The notes beneath the pieces are model-generated. The model did not search any database, had not been told where the DNA came from, and worked only from the letters and a program-made list of their open reading frames with translations. A DNA stretch of 43,795 nucleotides, taken from an uncultured Eubacterium sp. Its GTDB lineage: Bacteria > Bacillota > Clostridia > Oscillospirales > CAG-272. The position numbers and the translations under genes were made by a program. The first letter of the stretch is position 1, and every line of letters starts with the position of its first letter. Location: positions 1 to 43,795 of the forward strand of contig UQUT01000014.1 of NCBI GenBank assembly GCA_900544285.1, in the 5' to 3' direction. Shown one piece after another: positions 34,176-42,056 of the stretch.

Positions 34176-34176
34176 T
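34145..34176 (+). terminator. Terminator of structured RNA
   Basis: GTGCGTCGGC / GTTGGCGCAC hairpin with a TTCG loop and a long T-rich tail. No promoter is visible between it and the lipoprotein start at 34215, so the lipoprotein depends on read-through. Confidence 0.85.
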
Positions 34177-34214
34177 TTTATCTAAATTTTTTAACATTTC
34201 AGGAGGAGACAACC

Positions 34215-34775
34215 ATGAAGAAAACAATTCGCATTCTCGCATTACTCTTTGCGCTGGCAACGGTCTTCAGCCTTTGCTCGTGCGCAACATCGAGTCCGGA
34301 AAGCCTTGCAAAGGCTTATGTTAAGGCTACAATGAAATTTGATGCCAAAAAAGTCGACAGCTATCGCCTTGTGACTATAAAAGACTGTGTAAACTATTAC
34401 GCAGAAAGAGATGGGCTCACATTCAAGGAAGCTCTGGAAGACGGCTATGACGTCAGCTCTCTCGATGAATATTTCAAGAAATTAAAAGAAGACTATAAGG
34501 ACGACGCAGAGGATGAATACGGAAAGTTCAAATTCGAAATCAGAAAAGTCGATGTTGGCAAGTATTCTCCGGAGCGCCTCGAGGAACTTAAAGACTACTG
34601 CGAAAATTATTATGAGGAATTCGGTGTTGATATCGATAAAATATCTGCAGCCGCAAGCGTTGAAATCAAGGTCAGAATAACAGGAGAGGAACAGAGCGAA
34701 ACAACCGAAACATACATAACCGTTGTTAAATACAAGGGGCAATGGAAGGTTCTTGATCGATCTGTGCTCTATTGA
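34215..34775 (+). CDS. Predicted lipoprotein of unknown function
   Basis: A 186-residue secreted lipoprotein. The signal peptide (MKKTIRILALLFALATVFS) ends in a lipobox LCSC with the lipid-modified Cys at 23. The mature part is highly charged and mostly helical (about 25-150), rich in Asp, Glu and Lys, and ends in a beta-like stretch TYITVVKYKGQWKVLDRSVLY resembling the last strands of NTF2-like or DUF4878-type domains. No catalytic motif is recognised. AGGAGGAG precedes the ATG. It follows the structured RNA and may be under its control. Function unknown. Confidence 0.85.
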   Translation: MKKTIRILALLFALATVFSLCSCATSSPESLAKAYVKATMKFDAKKVDSYRLVTIKDCVNYYAERDGLTFKEALEDGYDVSSLDEYFKKLKEDYKDDAEDEYGKFKFEIRKVDVGKYSPERLEELKDYCENYYEEFGVDIDKISAAASVEIKVRITGEEQSETTETYITVVKYKGQWKVLDRSVLY

Positions 34776-34801
34776 TGAAGTAGCATATTTCATCGAAATT
34801 C

Positions 34802-34835
34802 AAACCACCCGACGGATATCCGTCGGGTGGTTTTG
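34802..34835. terminator. Bidirectional terminator, perfect 15-base palindrome
   Basis: Arms AAACCACCCGACGGA / TCCGTCGGGTGGTTT around TA, between convergent genes. T-run on both strands. Confidence 0.9.
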
Positions 34836-34847
34836 CTATCAGATTCT

Positions 34848-35051
34848 CTATTTTTCGTCTTTGATGAAAAAACCTATTACGAGCAGAACGGGGCCTATAA
34901 CCACGGAAGAGAGCGGAAGCAACTGCTCCAAATAAAGCCAATAGAGATTGCTCGTAAGGTCATCTCTGAAAAGAACGCTCAGATTACCTGCAAGGATACC
35001 CGCAAGAATGAGTCCGATTCCCAAAATCATAAATCTTGCAGACTTTTTCAT
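34848..35051 (-). CDS. Small two-helix membrane protein
   Basis: A 67-residue protein with a basic start (MKKSARF), two membrane helices (about 8-27 and 45-63) and a short charged tail (KDEK). AGAGGT lies 8-9 bases before the ATG. It ends just before the bidirectional terminator, which supports its being a real gene. No family is recognised with confidence; it resembles small hypothetical membrane proteins of Clostridia. Confidence 0.7.
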   Translation of the reverse strand: MKKSARFMILGIGLILAGILAGNLSVLFRDDLTSNLYWLYLEQLLPLSSVVIGPVLLVIGFFIKDEK

Positions 35052-35155
35052 ATTACATACCTCTAAATCAGATTATTTAAGAAATATTTGACCAATTGAT
35101 GGTTTCAAAGACAAAAACACGCCTCGTCTGAGCTTATTGTATCAAACAATGCCAT

Positions 35156-35190
35156 AATTTGCAATAGTTTATAAAAATTTATTGCAAATT
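35156..35190. repeat. 11-base perfect inverted repeat
   Basis: AATTTGCAATA (35156-35166) and TATTGCAAATT (35180-35190) with a 13-base AT-rich gap. It lies between the alr terminator and the small membrane gene, without a T-run. It could be an operator or a simple structural element. Confidence 0.5.
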
Positions 35191-35201
35191 GTTTTTTGAT
35201 A

Positions 35202-35232
35202 AAAACCCCCGACGATGTCTGTCGGGGGTTTT
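35202..35232. terminator. Terminator of alr
   Basis: 12-base arms AAAACCCCCGAC / GTCGGGGGTTTT with a GATGTCT loop; minus strand T-run follows. Confidence 0.92.
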
Positions 35233-35234
35233 GT

Positions 35235-36401
35235 TTATCCGAAATAATTTCCGATATATGAAAACGTGCCGATTGTTTTTCCGCCGGAGATAAACACCCT
35301 CGGCACGCGGCAGTCCAGCCGACAGACGATATCATAATTTATCGTGCCGGCGATTTTCGCAATGTCGTCCGCAGTTATAACGGCGTCTCCGTCCCTGCCG
35401 AAGATTACAGCCGTATCACCGACGCCGACGTTTCTGGCGTCCGTCACGTCAACCATCATCTGATCCATACAGACCCTGCCGACTATCGGCGCTTTGACGC
35501 CCGAAATGATGACGCTGCCCTTGCCGGAGAGCGAAAGCGGAATCCCGTCCGCATAGCCGATTGCAAGAGTTGCGATTTTCATCGGCTTTTCCGCCGTGAA
35601 CGTATGCCCGTAGCTTATTTTTGTTCCTGCCGGAACGGTTTTTACATGCGTCACCTTCGTTTTCAGCGACATAACCGGCATAAGCGGAAGATTTTCCTTT
35701 CTGACCTCGTCCGAGGGGTACATTCCGTACATAACTATGCCGACGCGAACCGCCTCATAGCTGTCGGCGCAGTCCGTAAACGCGGCGGAATTATCGCATG
35801 AGCGCAGACCGATGTCATATCCGTCCGCTTGAAGTTTTTCGCAAAAGGCGTCAAACTTTGCGGATTGCTCCGTCACGGACGCTTTGTCTGCGCTGTCGGC
35901 ACAGGCATAATGCGTGATAATGCCGATGAAATCAATGCTTTCCTCCGCATAAATCGCCTCTGCCTCGCATATTCCGCAGTCGTCCGATGCAATGCCTATC
36001 CTGCCCATACCCGTATCGACGGCGATATATGCTCTTGCCCTTTTGCCTTTCGCCCTCGCCGCTGCCGAAAGCGCGCTTGCGCTCTCTTTGGAAAAAACAA
36101 CGGTTGCGATGTCATTTTCGATTATCATCGGATACTGCGCCTGCGGCACGGGGCTCAGAATGAGAATTTCCTTCTCTATCCCCGCCTTGCGCAGCTCCAT
36201 CGCTTCTTCAAAAGTCGCGACGGCAAACGCGTCCGCGTATCCGCTTATCACAGGCGCGAGCTGCATCGCTCCGTGCCCGTATGCGTTGGCTTTTACAACA
36301 GCCATTATTTTTCTTTTTCCCGCGCGTTTTTTAATCCCGCGCAGATTATGTATCAGAGCGTCGATATCTATCTCCGCCCAAGCCCTGAGAAACTCTGTCA
36401 A
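35235..36401 (-). CDS. alr: Alanine racemase
   Basis: PLP enzyme that interconverts L- and D-alanine for peptidoglycan. The 388-residue protein has the PLP lysine K37 in VVKANAYGHG, an N-terminal TIM-barrel, the GMGRIG motif and the catalytic tyrosine in KISYGHTF, then a C-terminal beta domain (VGRVCMDQMMVDVT). Length is normal. It lies 43 bases after the HAD hydrolase gene with no promoter between, so the two are probably cotranscribed. Confidence 0.96.
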   Translation of the reverse strand: MTEFLRAWAEIDIDALIHNLRGIKKRAGKRKIMAVVKANAYGHGAMQLAPVISGYADAFAVATFEEAMELRKAGIEKEILILSPVPQAQYPMIIENDIATVVFSKESASALSAAARAKGKRARAYIAVDTGMGRIGIASDDCGICEAEAIYAEESIDFIGIITHYACADSADKASVTEQSAKFDAFCEKLQADGYDIGLRSCDNSAAFTDCADSYEAVRVGIVMYGMYPSDEVRKENLPLMPVMSLKTKVTHVKTVPAGTKISYGHTFTAEKPMKIATLAIGYADGIPLSLSGKGSVIISGVKAPIVGRVCMDQMMVDVTDARNVGVGDTAVIFGRDGDAVITADDIAKIAGTINYDIVCRLDCRVPRVFISGGKTIGTFSYIGNYFG

Positions 36402-36444
36402 AACCGATTCCTCTTTCGTTTTTTATGTATTATATGCTTTTCGG

Positions 36445-37098
36445 TTATTTGTTGATATCAAGAAAATCCGTCGGCGCGGAAAGTATTCTGACGCCGTTTT
36501 CGCGCATAAAGCCCTCCGTTTCGGGCGTTTTGCTCTCTGACCAGCCGGCATAATAAAAGTCGGCACCGGCGGCAATCGTCATATCATAGCCGGGTTTTAA
36601 GTCGTCTATAACGGCAATATCCTTCGGGGAGAGATTATATTTCTCCATTATCCTTTCAAGCGGATACGTCGACGGTTTTCTGTATTTTTCTTCAAGCTCC
36701 CAGCCGAAAACCATGTCCGGCGCAGGCAAGCCGTGATGAGAATAGTCGCGCAGAATCGTATCCGAAAACGAATGAGAAACAACGCAGAATATTCCGCCCT
36801 CTGCCTTCTGACGTCGGATAATCTCCTCAATCCCGTCATAAAAATCCGGAATATGGGCGCTTGTATATTCGCGCCAGATGTCAACCTCGATTTTCATTTC
36901 CTCTTCCGTGAAATGATAGATGTCATTACACATTGCAAGAAATCCGATGCCGAAATTATATCCGATAAAGTCCTCAAGGGAGAGCGTTTCGCCCGGACGC
37001 AAAAGCTCAAGCGTTTTCAGAAATGCGGGATAATGTATTTCGGGTGTACTTTTGACGGACGTATCGTCATGGTCCAGCACAAGCGCTTTATATTTCAT
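36445..37098 (-). CDS. HAD-superfamily hydrolase
   Basis: A 217-residue haloacid dehalogenase-type phosphatase. Motif I is LDHDDTSVKS (Asp9 nucleophile and Asp11 acid), motif II is the Ser of VVSHSFSD, motif III is a lysine near RKPSTYPL, and motif IV is IDDLKPGYDM. A helical cap domain occupies about residues 18-85. It resembles phosphoglycolate phosphatase-like and beta-phosphoglucomutase-like members, but the substrate is unknown. It is first in a pair with alr and has its own promoter. Confidence 0.9.
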   Translation of the reverse strand: MKYKALVLDHDDTSVKSTPEIHYPAFLKTLELLRPGETLSLEDFIGYNFGIGFLAMCNDIYHFTEEEMKIEVDIWREYTSAHIPDFYDGIEEIIRRQKAEGGIFCVVSHSFSDTILRDYSHHGLPAPDMVFGWELEEKYRKPSTYPLERIMEKYNLSPKDIAVIDDLKPGYDMTIAAGADFYYAGWSESKTPETEGFMRENGVRILSAPTDFLDINK

Positions 37099-37134
37099 TC
37101 TTTTCTCCTGACTTTGATTATGTTTTGCCTTTGA

Positions 37135-37163
37135 ATTTTATCATAAAACCGCCGCAAATTCAA
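37135..37163 (-). promoter_or_regulatory. Sigma-A promoter for HAD-alr
   Basis: Minus strand TTGAAT (37158-37163), 17-base spacer, TAAAAT (37135-37140). Confidence 0.7.
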
Positions 37164-37181
37164 TATATAGCGAAAAAATGC

Positions 37182-37210
37182 TTGAAAACAAACGCAAAAA
37201 GGGGTAAAAT
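37182..37210 (+). promoter_or_regulatory. Sigma-A promoter for M3 oligopeptidase
   Basis: TTGAAA (37182-37187), 17-base spacer, TAAAAT (37205-37210). Divergent from the HAD promoter. Confidence 0.7.
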
Positions 37211-37246
37211 GTACCTGTAATATTTTTTTACGGAGGTAAATTCTAT

Positions 37247-38935
37247 ATGAAATTTTCGGAAATGCCTTATACGCGTCCCGATACGGACAGGATACGCGCG
37301 CAGTATGATGAGCTTATAGCCCGCTTCAAGGCGGCAAAATCGGCTGATGAGCAGATTGCGATAATCTCCGAGGAGGAGACTCTCAAAAATCACTTTTTCA
37401 CAGAGGCGACCCTCGTTTCGATACGCAATTCCGTCAACACGAAGGACGAATTCTATGATAAGGAAAACGAATATATCGATGAAAATTCGCCTTTCATAAG
37501 CGAGAAAATACAGGAATTCACGGACGCTCTTCTGGCTTCGTCATTCCGTTCCGAGCTTGAAGCGCATTACGGAAAGCTGCTCTTTACAAATTATGAGATT
37601 GCCGCGCGTTGCTTCGACCCGAAGATAATCCCGCTTATGCAGGAAGAAAACAAGCTCGTTTCCGCTTATCAGAAGCTCTACGGCTCCGCCCTTGTCGACT
37701 TTGACGGCAAAAAACTCCCGCTCCCCATGCTCGCTCCCTATAAGGAAAGCAGCGACAGAGACGTCCGCCGCGCCGCTTTTGAGGCAGACGGCAAATTCTT
37801 TGATGAGCACAGAGCCGAGTTTGACGACCTCTTTGACAAGCTCGTAAAGGTTCGTACAAAGATTGCGCACGAGCTCGGTTATGAAAACTTTGTCAAGCTC
37901 GGTTACGACCGTCTCGGCAGAAACTGTTACGGTCCCGAGCAGGTTGCAAAGTTCAGAGAGGCAATCGCAAGGGACGCTGTTCCCGTTGTCGCAGAAGTTA
38001 AGGAACTTCAGAGAAAGCGCATAGGAGTTGACACTCTAATGCTCTATGATAACGGTTTTACGTTTATCGACGGCACCGCAAAGCCCGAGGGCACATCGGA
38101 CGATATTCTCGCCGCAGGCAAGAAAATGTATCATGAGCTCTCCCCCGAAACGGCTGAATTCATCGACTTCATGTATGACAATGAGCTCCTCGACGTTCTC
38201 TCGAAGGACGGCAAGGCTCCGGGCGGCTACTGCACCTTCATTCCGGATTATAAGTCACCCTTTATCTTCTCAAACTTCAACGGCACGGCGGGCGACGTCG
38301 ACGTTCTCACGCACGAGGCAGGTCACGCTTTCCAGGCATACCGCGCCGCAAAGCTGGGAATCACGGGCGACCTTGCAAATCCGACAATGGAAACCTGCGA
38401 ATGTCATTCGATGAGCATGGAATTTCTGACAAGCGAATATCACAACCTCTTCTTCGGCAAAAATACGGCAAAATACGAGCTTTCTCATGCCGAGGACGCA
38501 TTCTGCTTCATTCCTTACGGCTGTATGGTTGACGAATTCCAGCACAGAATGTATGAAAATCCCGACCTCACTCCGGAGCAGAGAAACGAAGTCTGGGCAA
38601 GCCTTGAAAAGAAATATCGCCCCTACCTGCACACAGAAGGTCTCCCCTTCTATGGCAGAGGCGCAGGCTGGCAGAGACAGCTTCATATCTATATGTATCC
38701 TCTTTATTATATCGACTACTGCATGGCGCAGACGGTCGCGTTCCAGTTCTGGCTTGCATACATGGAAAACAAAGAGGACGCATGGAAGCGTTACCTCGCA
38801 TTTACGGACAAAGCCGGCACAAAGACCTTTGAAGAGGTCGTTTCCGAGGCGGGACTCTTCCTTCCCTATGAGGACGGCGGCATGAAGAAGATCTGCGAAA
38901 GCGTCGGCGAATGGATAAAGACGCATCAGCTCTGA
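37247..38935 (+). CDS. M3-family oligoendopeptidase (PepF-like)
   Basis: A 562-residue cytoplasmic zinc peptidase of the M3 family, which trims short peptides. The zinc motif is H356-E-A-G-H360 and the third ligand is probably the Glu in METCECHSMSMEF near residue 384. The preceding part is a long helical domain. Near the C-terminus GRGAGWQRQLHIYMYPLYYIDYC carries the conserved Tyr/His substrate-binding residues. CGGAGG lies before the ATG. Single gene with its own promoter. Length is typical for the PepF/M3 clade without signal peptide. Confidence 0.94.
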   Translation: MKFSEMPYTRPDTDRIRAQYDELIARFKAAKSADEQIAIISEEETLKNHFFTEATLVSIRNSVNTKDEFYDKENEYIDENSPFISEKIQEFTDALLASSFRSELEAHYGKLLFTNYEIAARCFDPKIIPLMQEENKLVSAYQKLYGSALVDFDGKKLPLPMLAPYKESSDRDVRRAAFEADGKFFDEHRAEFDDLFDKLVKVRTKIAHELGYENFVKLGYDRLGRNCYGPEQVAKFREAIARDAVPVVAEVKELQRKRIGVDTLMLYDNGFTFIDGTAKPEGTSDDILAAGKKMYHELSPETAEFIDFMYDNELLDVLSKDGKAPGGYCTFIPDYKSPFIFSNFNGTAGDVDVLTHEAGHAFQAYRAAKLGITGDLANPTMETCECHSMSMEFLTSEYHNLFFGKNTAKYELSHAEDAFCFIPYGCMVDEFQHRMYENPDLTPEQRNEVWASLEKKYRPYLHTEGLPFYGRGAGWQRQLHIYMYPLYYIDYCMAQTVAFQFWLAYMENKEDAWKRYLAFTDKAGTKTFEEVVSEAGLFLPYEDGGMKKICESVGEWIKTHQL

Positions 38936-38948
38936 GATAATATTTTAT

Positions 38949-38978
38949 TTGCCCAAGCGGGATTACCGCTTGGGCAAA
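38949..38978. terminator. Hairpin after M3 oligopeptidase
   Basis: Arms TTTGCCCAAGCGG / CCGCTTGGGCAAA around GATTA. It lacks a T-run on the plus strand, so it may be a weak terminator or an RNA-stabilising hairpin. Confidence 0.6.
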
Positions 38979-38981
38979 CTA

Positions 38982-39010
38982 TTGACAAAAAGCTTCTTTA
39001 TTGATAAAAT
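38982..39010 (+). promoter_or_regulatory. Sigma-A promoter for membrane protein
   Basis: TTGACA (38982-38987), 17-base spacer, TAAAAT (39005-39010). Confidence 0.75.
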
Positions 39011-39042
39011 AGATATATAAAACTTTTTGAAAGGTGCTTTTT

Positions 39043-39555
39043 ATGAACAATCAACCCTCTGTTTCTCCACGCAAAGCTCTTGAAAACCGTTACAGAAGCG
39101 CAAGATATGATATTTTCCTTATCTTCGCTTTGACAATTGTCAACCTTGTTTTGTCATTTACAGACTCGAATTTGTACTATCTCTTTTCCGCAGAGATACC
39201 GTTTTTTGTGCTTGGAATCGGTCGTGCGCTTCTCGAAAAAGGGCTTATCTCCTCTCTGACAGTGCCCTCTGTGCTTTCGTTTGTATTCTGTATTCCGTAC
39301 CTATTCTTCTGGATATTCTCCAAAAAACATTACGGTTGCATGATCGCGGCGCTTGTATATTTTTCAATCGACTGTGTATTTCTCGCCTCCGTCTTTACAA
39401 AAGAACTTGCTCTTGAAGCATTTATCCATCTCATTGTCCTCGGATTGCTTATTTACGGCGTCATCGTCGGTGCAAAGCTCAAAAAGTTGCCGGAGGACGA
39501 GCCCTCCGCAGAGACTCCCGCAATGGAAGAACATTCATCCGAAGAAAATCAATAA
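39043..39555 (+). CDS. Four-helix membrane protein of unknown function
   Basis: A 170-residue integral membrane protein. Helices are predicted at about 23-42, 47-62 or 70-98, 102-122 and 126-148, with a soluble acidic tail (LPEDEPSAETPAMEEHSSEENQ region). AAAGGTG lies before the ATG at 39043; the alternative start upstream has no ribosome site. No catalytic motif is seen, and I do not recognise the family. Transcribed alone between its promoter and terminator. Confidence 0.8.
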   Translation: MNNQPSVSPRKALENRYRSARYDIFLIFALTIVNLVLSFTDSNLYYLFSAEIPFFVLGIGRALLEKGLISSLTVPSVLSFVFCIPYLFFWIFSKKHYGCMIAALVYFSIDCVFLASVFTKELALEAFIHLIVLGLLIYGVIVGAKLKKLPEDEPSAETPAMEEHSSEENQ

Positions 39556-39560
39556 TATAT

Positions 39561-39606
39561 AAAGAAACGGCGGCTGACTTTCGTCAGACCGCCGTCTCTT
39601 TATTTT
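39561..39606. terminator. Terminator after membrane protein
   Basis: Hairpin with ACGGCGG / CCGCCGT and TGAC / GTCA paired around TTTC, followed by TCTTTATTTT. May also serve the convergent protease gene. Confidence 0.85.
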
Positions 39607-39636
39607 AAGGAGAACAAATGAAGAAGTTAGCTTATT

Positions 39637-41058
39637 TTATGAAGGGTCAAACTCGACGAAGGTAACGCCCAGCGTTACTTCCTCGCATGAACGCAGATAC
39701 GCATTGTATGATCCGCTTGATTTTGACGCTTCCGTGGGGCGGAGGATTTTGAGTGTAACCGTATCGCCCACTTTATATTTTGTGAGGAGTTCGGTGAGAG
39801 TTGAAAAATCACTGCACTCCGTTCCGTTTATCGATGCAATAATGTCGCCCGCTTCAATGCCTGCAAGAGCGGCTGTACCGCCTTCCTTGACACTGTCAAC
39901 ACGGATGACACCCGTATAGCGGTATCTGCCGATGTCGACATAACTGTAAACCGTGACGCCGAGGCGTGCAACGCCCGTCAGATAACCGTATTTTGAAAAA
40001 TCGTTTACACATTTGATGACTTTCTCTGCGGGGATTGCATATCCCATAGCTTCGACGCTCGTTCCGCCGACCTTTGCGTTCGTTATACCGATGAGCTCGC
40101 CTTTCATATTGAAAAGTCCGCCGCCGGAGTTACCGGAGTTTATAGCTGCCGTCGTCTGCATGAGAGTCATTGTTGTATTTTCAACTGTAACCGTTCTCGA
40201 AAGAGCACTGATTATGCCGTCAGAAAGAGTTATTCCGTAGCCCAGCGGGTTACCTATCGCAAGCACCTGTTCACCGAGCCTGAGAGCGGATGAATCGCCG
40301 ATTTTTGCGGCGGAGCAGTCATCCTTGTCTATTTTGATGACCGATATATCCGCGCTTTCGTCGCCGCAGACATACGCGCCTTCATATTTCGATCCGTCAT
40401 AAAGAATGACTGTTATCGTTTCCGCGCTGCTGCCGGCAACATGATAGTTTGTAATTATATATCCGTCCGTCGTATAAATGACGCCGGATCCCTTCCCGAG
40501 CGAAGTCTGCTCGCCGTACGCCGTTTTGACGGTCTCCGTAACTTCAATCTGAACAACGGAGTTTATGCATTTTTCCGCAACCTCTGCGTAACTTGAAAAA
40601 GCTTCATCGTTCGTCGCTTTCACCGCAAGCGGAATATCCTTGTGATTTACGCCCGTAACGGGAACGACGACATCCTGTCCTCTTGTCTGCGTCTGCCCGT
40701 TCGGAGACGTTGTCTGCGCGGGCTCTCCCGTTGTTGTGCTTTCGGCAGGAGCGGCGGTCGTGGTTTCTGTTTTGTTGTTACGAATCATTCCTGTCACTGC
40801 GTTTGCGCATATTCCGCAAACTATCGAAACAACAAGACAAAGCGCCACGATCCATCCGACTGTCTTTTTGGACATATACGCGTCCTTTGTTTTTTTGCCT
40901 TCCCCCGGCTGGCTTCCATCGCCATAATATGAATAGCTCGGTGCTTTATTGCGTTCGGGATTCATATCCTCCCGATTATCGCCGTAATCATTATTTTCTT
41001 TGTTATCATCCCTGCCGGTTTCGTCCTCTCCCGGTCTTTTATCGTCATCGTAAAGCAT
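39637..41058 (-). CDS. HtrA/DegP-like membrane-anchored serine protease with PDZ domain
   Basis: Envelope quality-control protease, 473 residues. A hydrophilic cytoplasmic N-terminus (1-65) rich in Asp and Asn precedes one membrane helix (about 70-92), a Thr/Pro-rich linker (95-130), a trypsin-like domain with His206 (ITNYHVAG), Asp237 (SADISVIKID) and Ser311 (SGNSGGGLF), and a C-terminal PDZ domain (about 370-465, GGTAALAGIEAGDIIASINGTE). This is the standard Firmicute HtrA layout. In Bacillus an htrA gene often sits at the end of the wal operon; here it is about 15 kb away. No clear promoter is seen. Confidence 0.93.
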   Translation of the reverse strand: MLYDDDKRPGEDETGRDDNKENNDYGDNREDMNPERNKAPSYSYYGDGSQPGEGKKTKDAYMSKKTVGWIVALCLVVSIVCGICANAVTGMIRNNKTETTTAAPAESTTTGEPAQTTSPNGQTQTRGQDVVVPVTGVNHKDIPLAVKATNDEAFSSYAEVAEKCINSVVQIEVTETVKTAYGEQTSLGKGSGVIYTTDGYIITNYHVAGSSAETITVILYDGSKYEGAYVCGDESADISVIKIDKDDCSAAKIGDSSALRLGEQVLAIGNPLGYGITLSDGIISALSRTVTVENTTMTLMQTTAAINSGNSGGGLFNMKGELIGITNAKVGGTSVEAMGYAIPAEKVIKCVNDFSKYGYLTGVARLGVTVYSYVDIGRYRYTGVIRVDSVKEGGTAALAGIEAGDIIASINGTECSDFSTLTELLTKYKVGDTVTLKILRPTEASKSSGSYNAYLRSCEEVTLGVTFVEFDPS

Positions 41059-41183
41059 GATATTTTCTCTCCCCTTTCGTATGAACTCTTCTCTTCTTTC
41101 TTTTGTGATTTAATTTTAACTCATAAATGTGACAAAGTATTGAACGTTTCTTATCCCTTGCGTAAATAAGTTTTTTATATTTA

Positions 41184-41212
41184 TTGAATTTTCACGCAGG
41201 AATGTATATAAT
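41184..41212 (+). promoter_or_regulatory. Sigma-A promoter for GNAT gene
   Basis: TTGAAT (41184-41189), 17-base spacer, TATAAT (41207-41212). Confidence 0.75.
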
Positions 41213-41245
41213 AGGTTTTAGATGACTTACGCACGGAGATGTTTT

Positions 41246-41818
41246 ATGGATAAAGACAAACTCGGTATTTTTGCAAAAATCCCAACGCTTGAAACAGAGC
41301 GGCTGATTCTGCGCCGGATGAAGCCGTCGGATTCGGAGGATATGTTTGAATATGCCTCACGTCCCGAGGTTTCGGAATATCTTTTATGGCTCCCGCACAC
41401 AACACAGCGTTTCACAAAAAATTATCTGCACTTTTTGCAGACTCAATACATGACAAAAAATTTTTATGACTGGGCAGTCACAATAAAGTCAACGGGAAAA
41501 ATGATCGGCACCTGCGGCTTCACTTCCTTTGACCTTACAAACAATTCCGCCGAGGTCGGTTATGTCCTCAGCAGCAGCTATTGGGGGCTCGGCATTGCTC
41601 CGGAAGCACTGAAAAAAGTGATCGATTTCGGTTTCAGCGAGCTCCGTCTCCATCGCATTTGCGCCCGCATTATGGATGGCAACGCTCGCAGCGAAGCCGT
41701 TGCAAAAAAGTGCGGACTGTCCCTCGAAGCAACTATGCGCGATCTGCTCTTCGTCAAGGGCAAATACAGAACCATCAAAATTTATTCCCTCCTCGAAACC
41801 GACCATACTTTTCTTTGA
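41246..41818 (+). CDS. GNAT acetyltransferase, RimJ/RimL-like
   Basis: A 190-residue N-acetyltransferase of the RimJ/RimL/RimI-like GNAT group. The start LETERLILRRMKPSD is typical; the acetyl-CoA-binding region is VGYVLSSSYWGLGIAPEALKKVIDFGF, and RICARIMDGNARSEAVAKKCG is the usual strand-and-helix near the end. The family acetylates ribosomal protein N-termini, other amines or antibiotics; the target here is unknown. ATG at 41246 is chosen since ACGGAGA precedes it. The last codons (about DHTFL) lie within the palindromic repeat at 41801-41830, so the repeat supplies the C-terminus and stop codon. Confidence 0.9.
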   Translation: MDKDKLGIFAKIPTLETERLILRRMKPSDSEDMFEYASRPEVSEYLLWLPHTTQRFTKNYLHFLQTQYMTKNFYDWAVTIKSTGKMIGTCGFTSFDLTNNSAEVGYVLSSSYWGLGIAPEALKKVIDFGFSELRLHRICARIMDGNARSEAVAKKCGLSLEATMRDLLFVKGKYRTIKIYSLLETDHTFL

Positions 41819-41870
41819 AAAGAAAAGTAGCCAAAAGAAACTTCGGTAATTGGTTTGTGCGGACTTTATA
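41801..41870. repeat. Palindromic AAGAAAAG repeat, third copy
   Basis: Core TACTTTTCTTT-GA-AAAGAAAAGTA at 41806-41829, then CCAAAAGAAACTTCGGT. It matches the 9247-9310 copy through both the palindrome and the flanking AAAAGAAACTTC, then diverges. It overlaps the end of the GNAT gene. Confidence 0.8.
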
Positions 41871-41876
41871 ATAAGC

Positions 41877-41907
41877 AAACAGAGATGACTTCTCATCTCT
41901 GTTTTTA
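41877..41907 (+). terminator. Terminator after GNAT gene
   Basis: 12-base arms AAACAGAGATGA / TCATCTCTGTTT around CTTC, followed by TTATTATTT. Confidence 0.92.
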
Positions 41908-41945
41908 TTATTTCCCTCTGTCCCCCACTCCACGGGCTTTTTTGT

Positions 41946-41974
41946 TTGCCTTCGTAATTTATCTATGCTATAAT
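41946..41974 (+). promoter_or_regulatory. Sigma-A promoter for ECF sigma gene
   Basis: TTGCCT (41946-41951), 17-base spacer, TATAAT (41969-41974). It leaves a leader of about 75 bases. Confidence 0.65.
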
Positions 41975-42056
41975 TATTATAAATTTTTTGAACCTTTTGA
42001 TATATAAAAGCAACTTAATAATCGAAACCGGTTTTATAAATATGAAAGGAGGTCAT

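Noticed and set aside
33905..34176. T-box or common metabolite riboswitch
   Set aside because: No T-box TGGNACCGCG motif or recognisable riboswitch core is seen; the end-to-end rod pairing and own terminator fit a standalone RNA better.
39618..39665. 15-codon ORF with AAGGAG site downstream of the membrane protein
   Set aside because: Lies after a terminator, runs into the protease gene antisense, and shows no features of a leader or toxin. Possibly a gene remnant, but unsupported.
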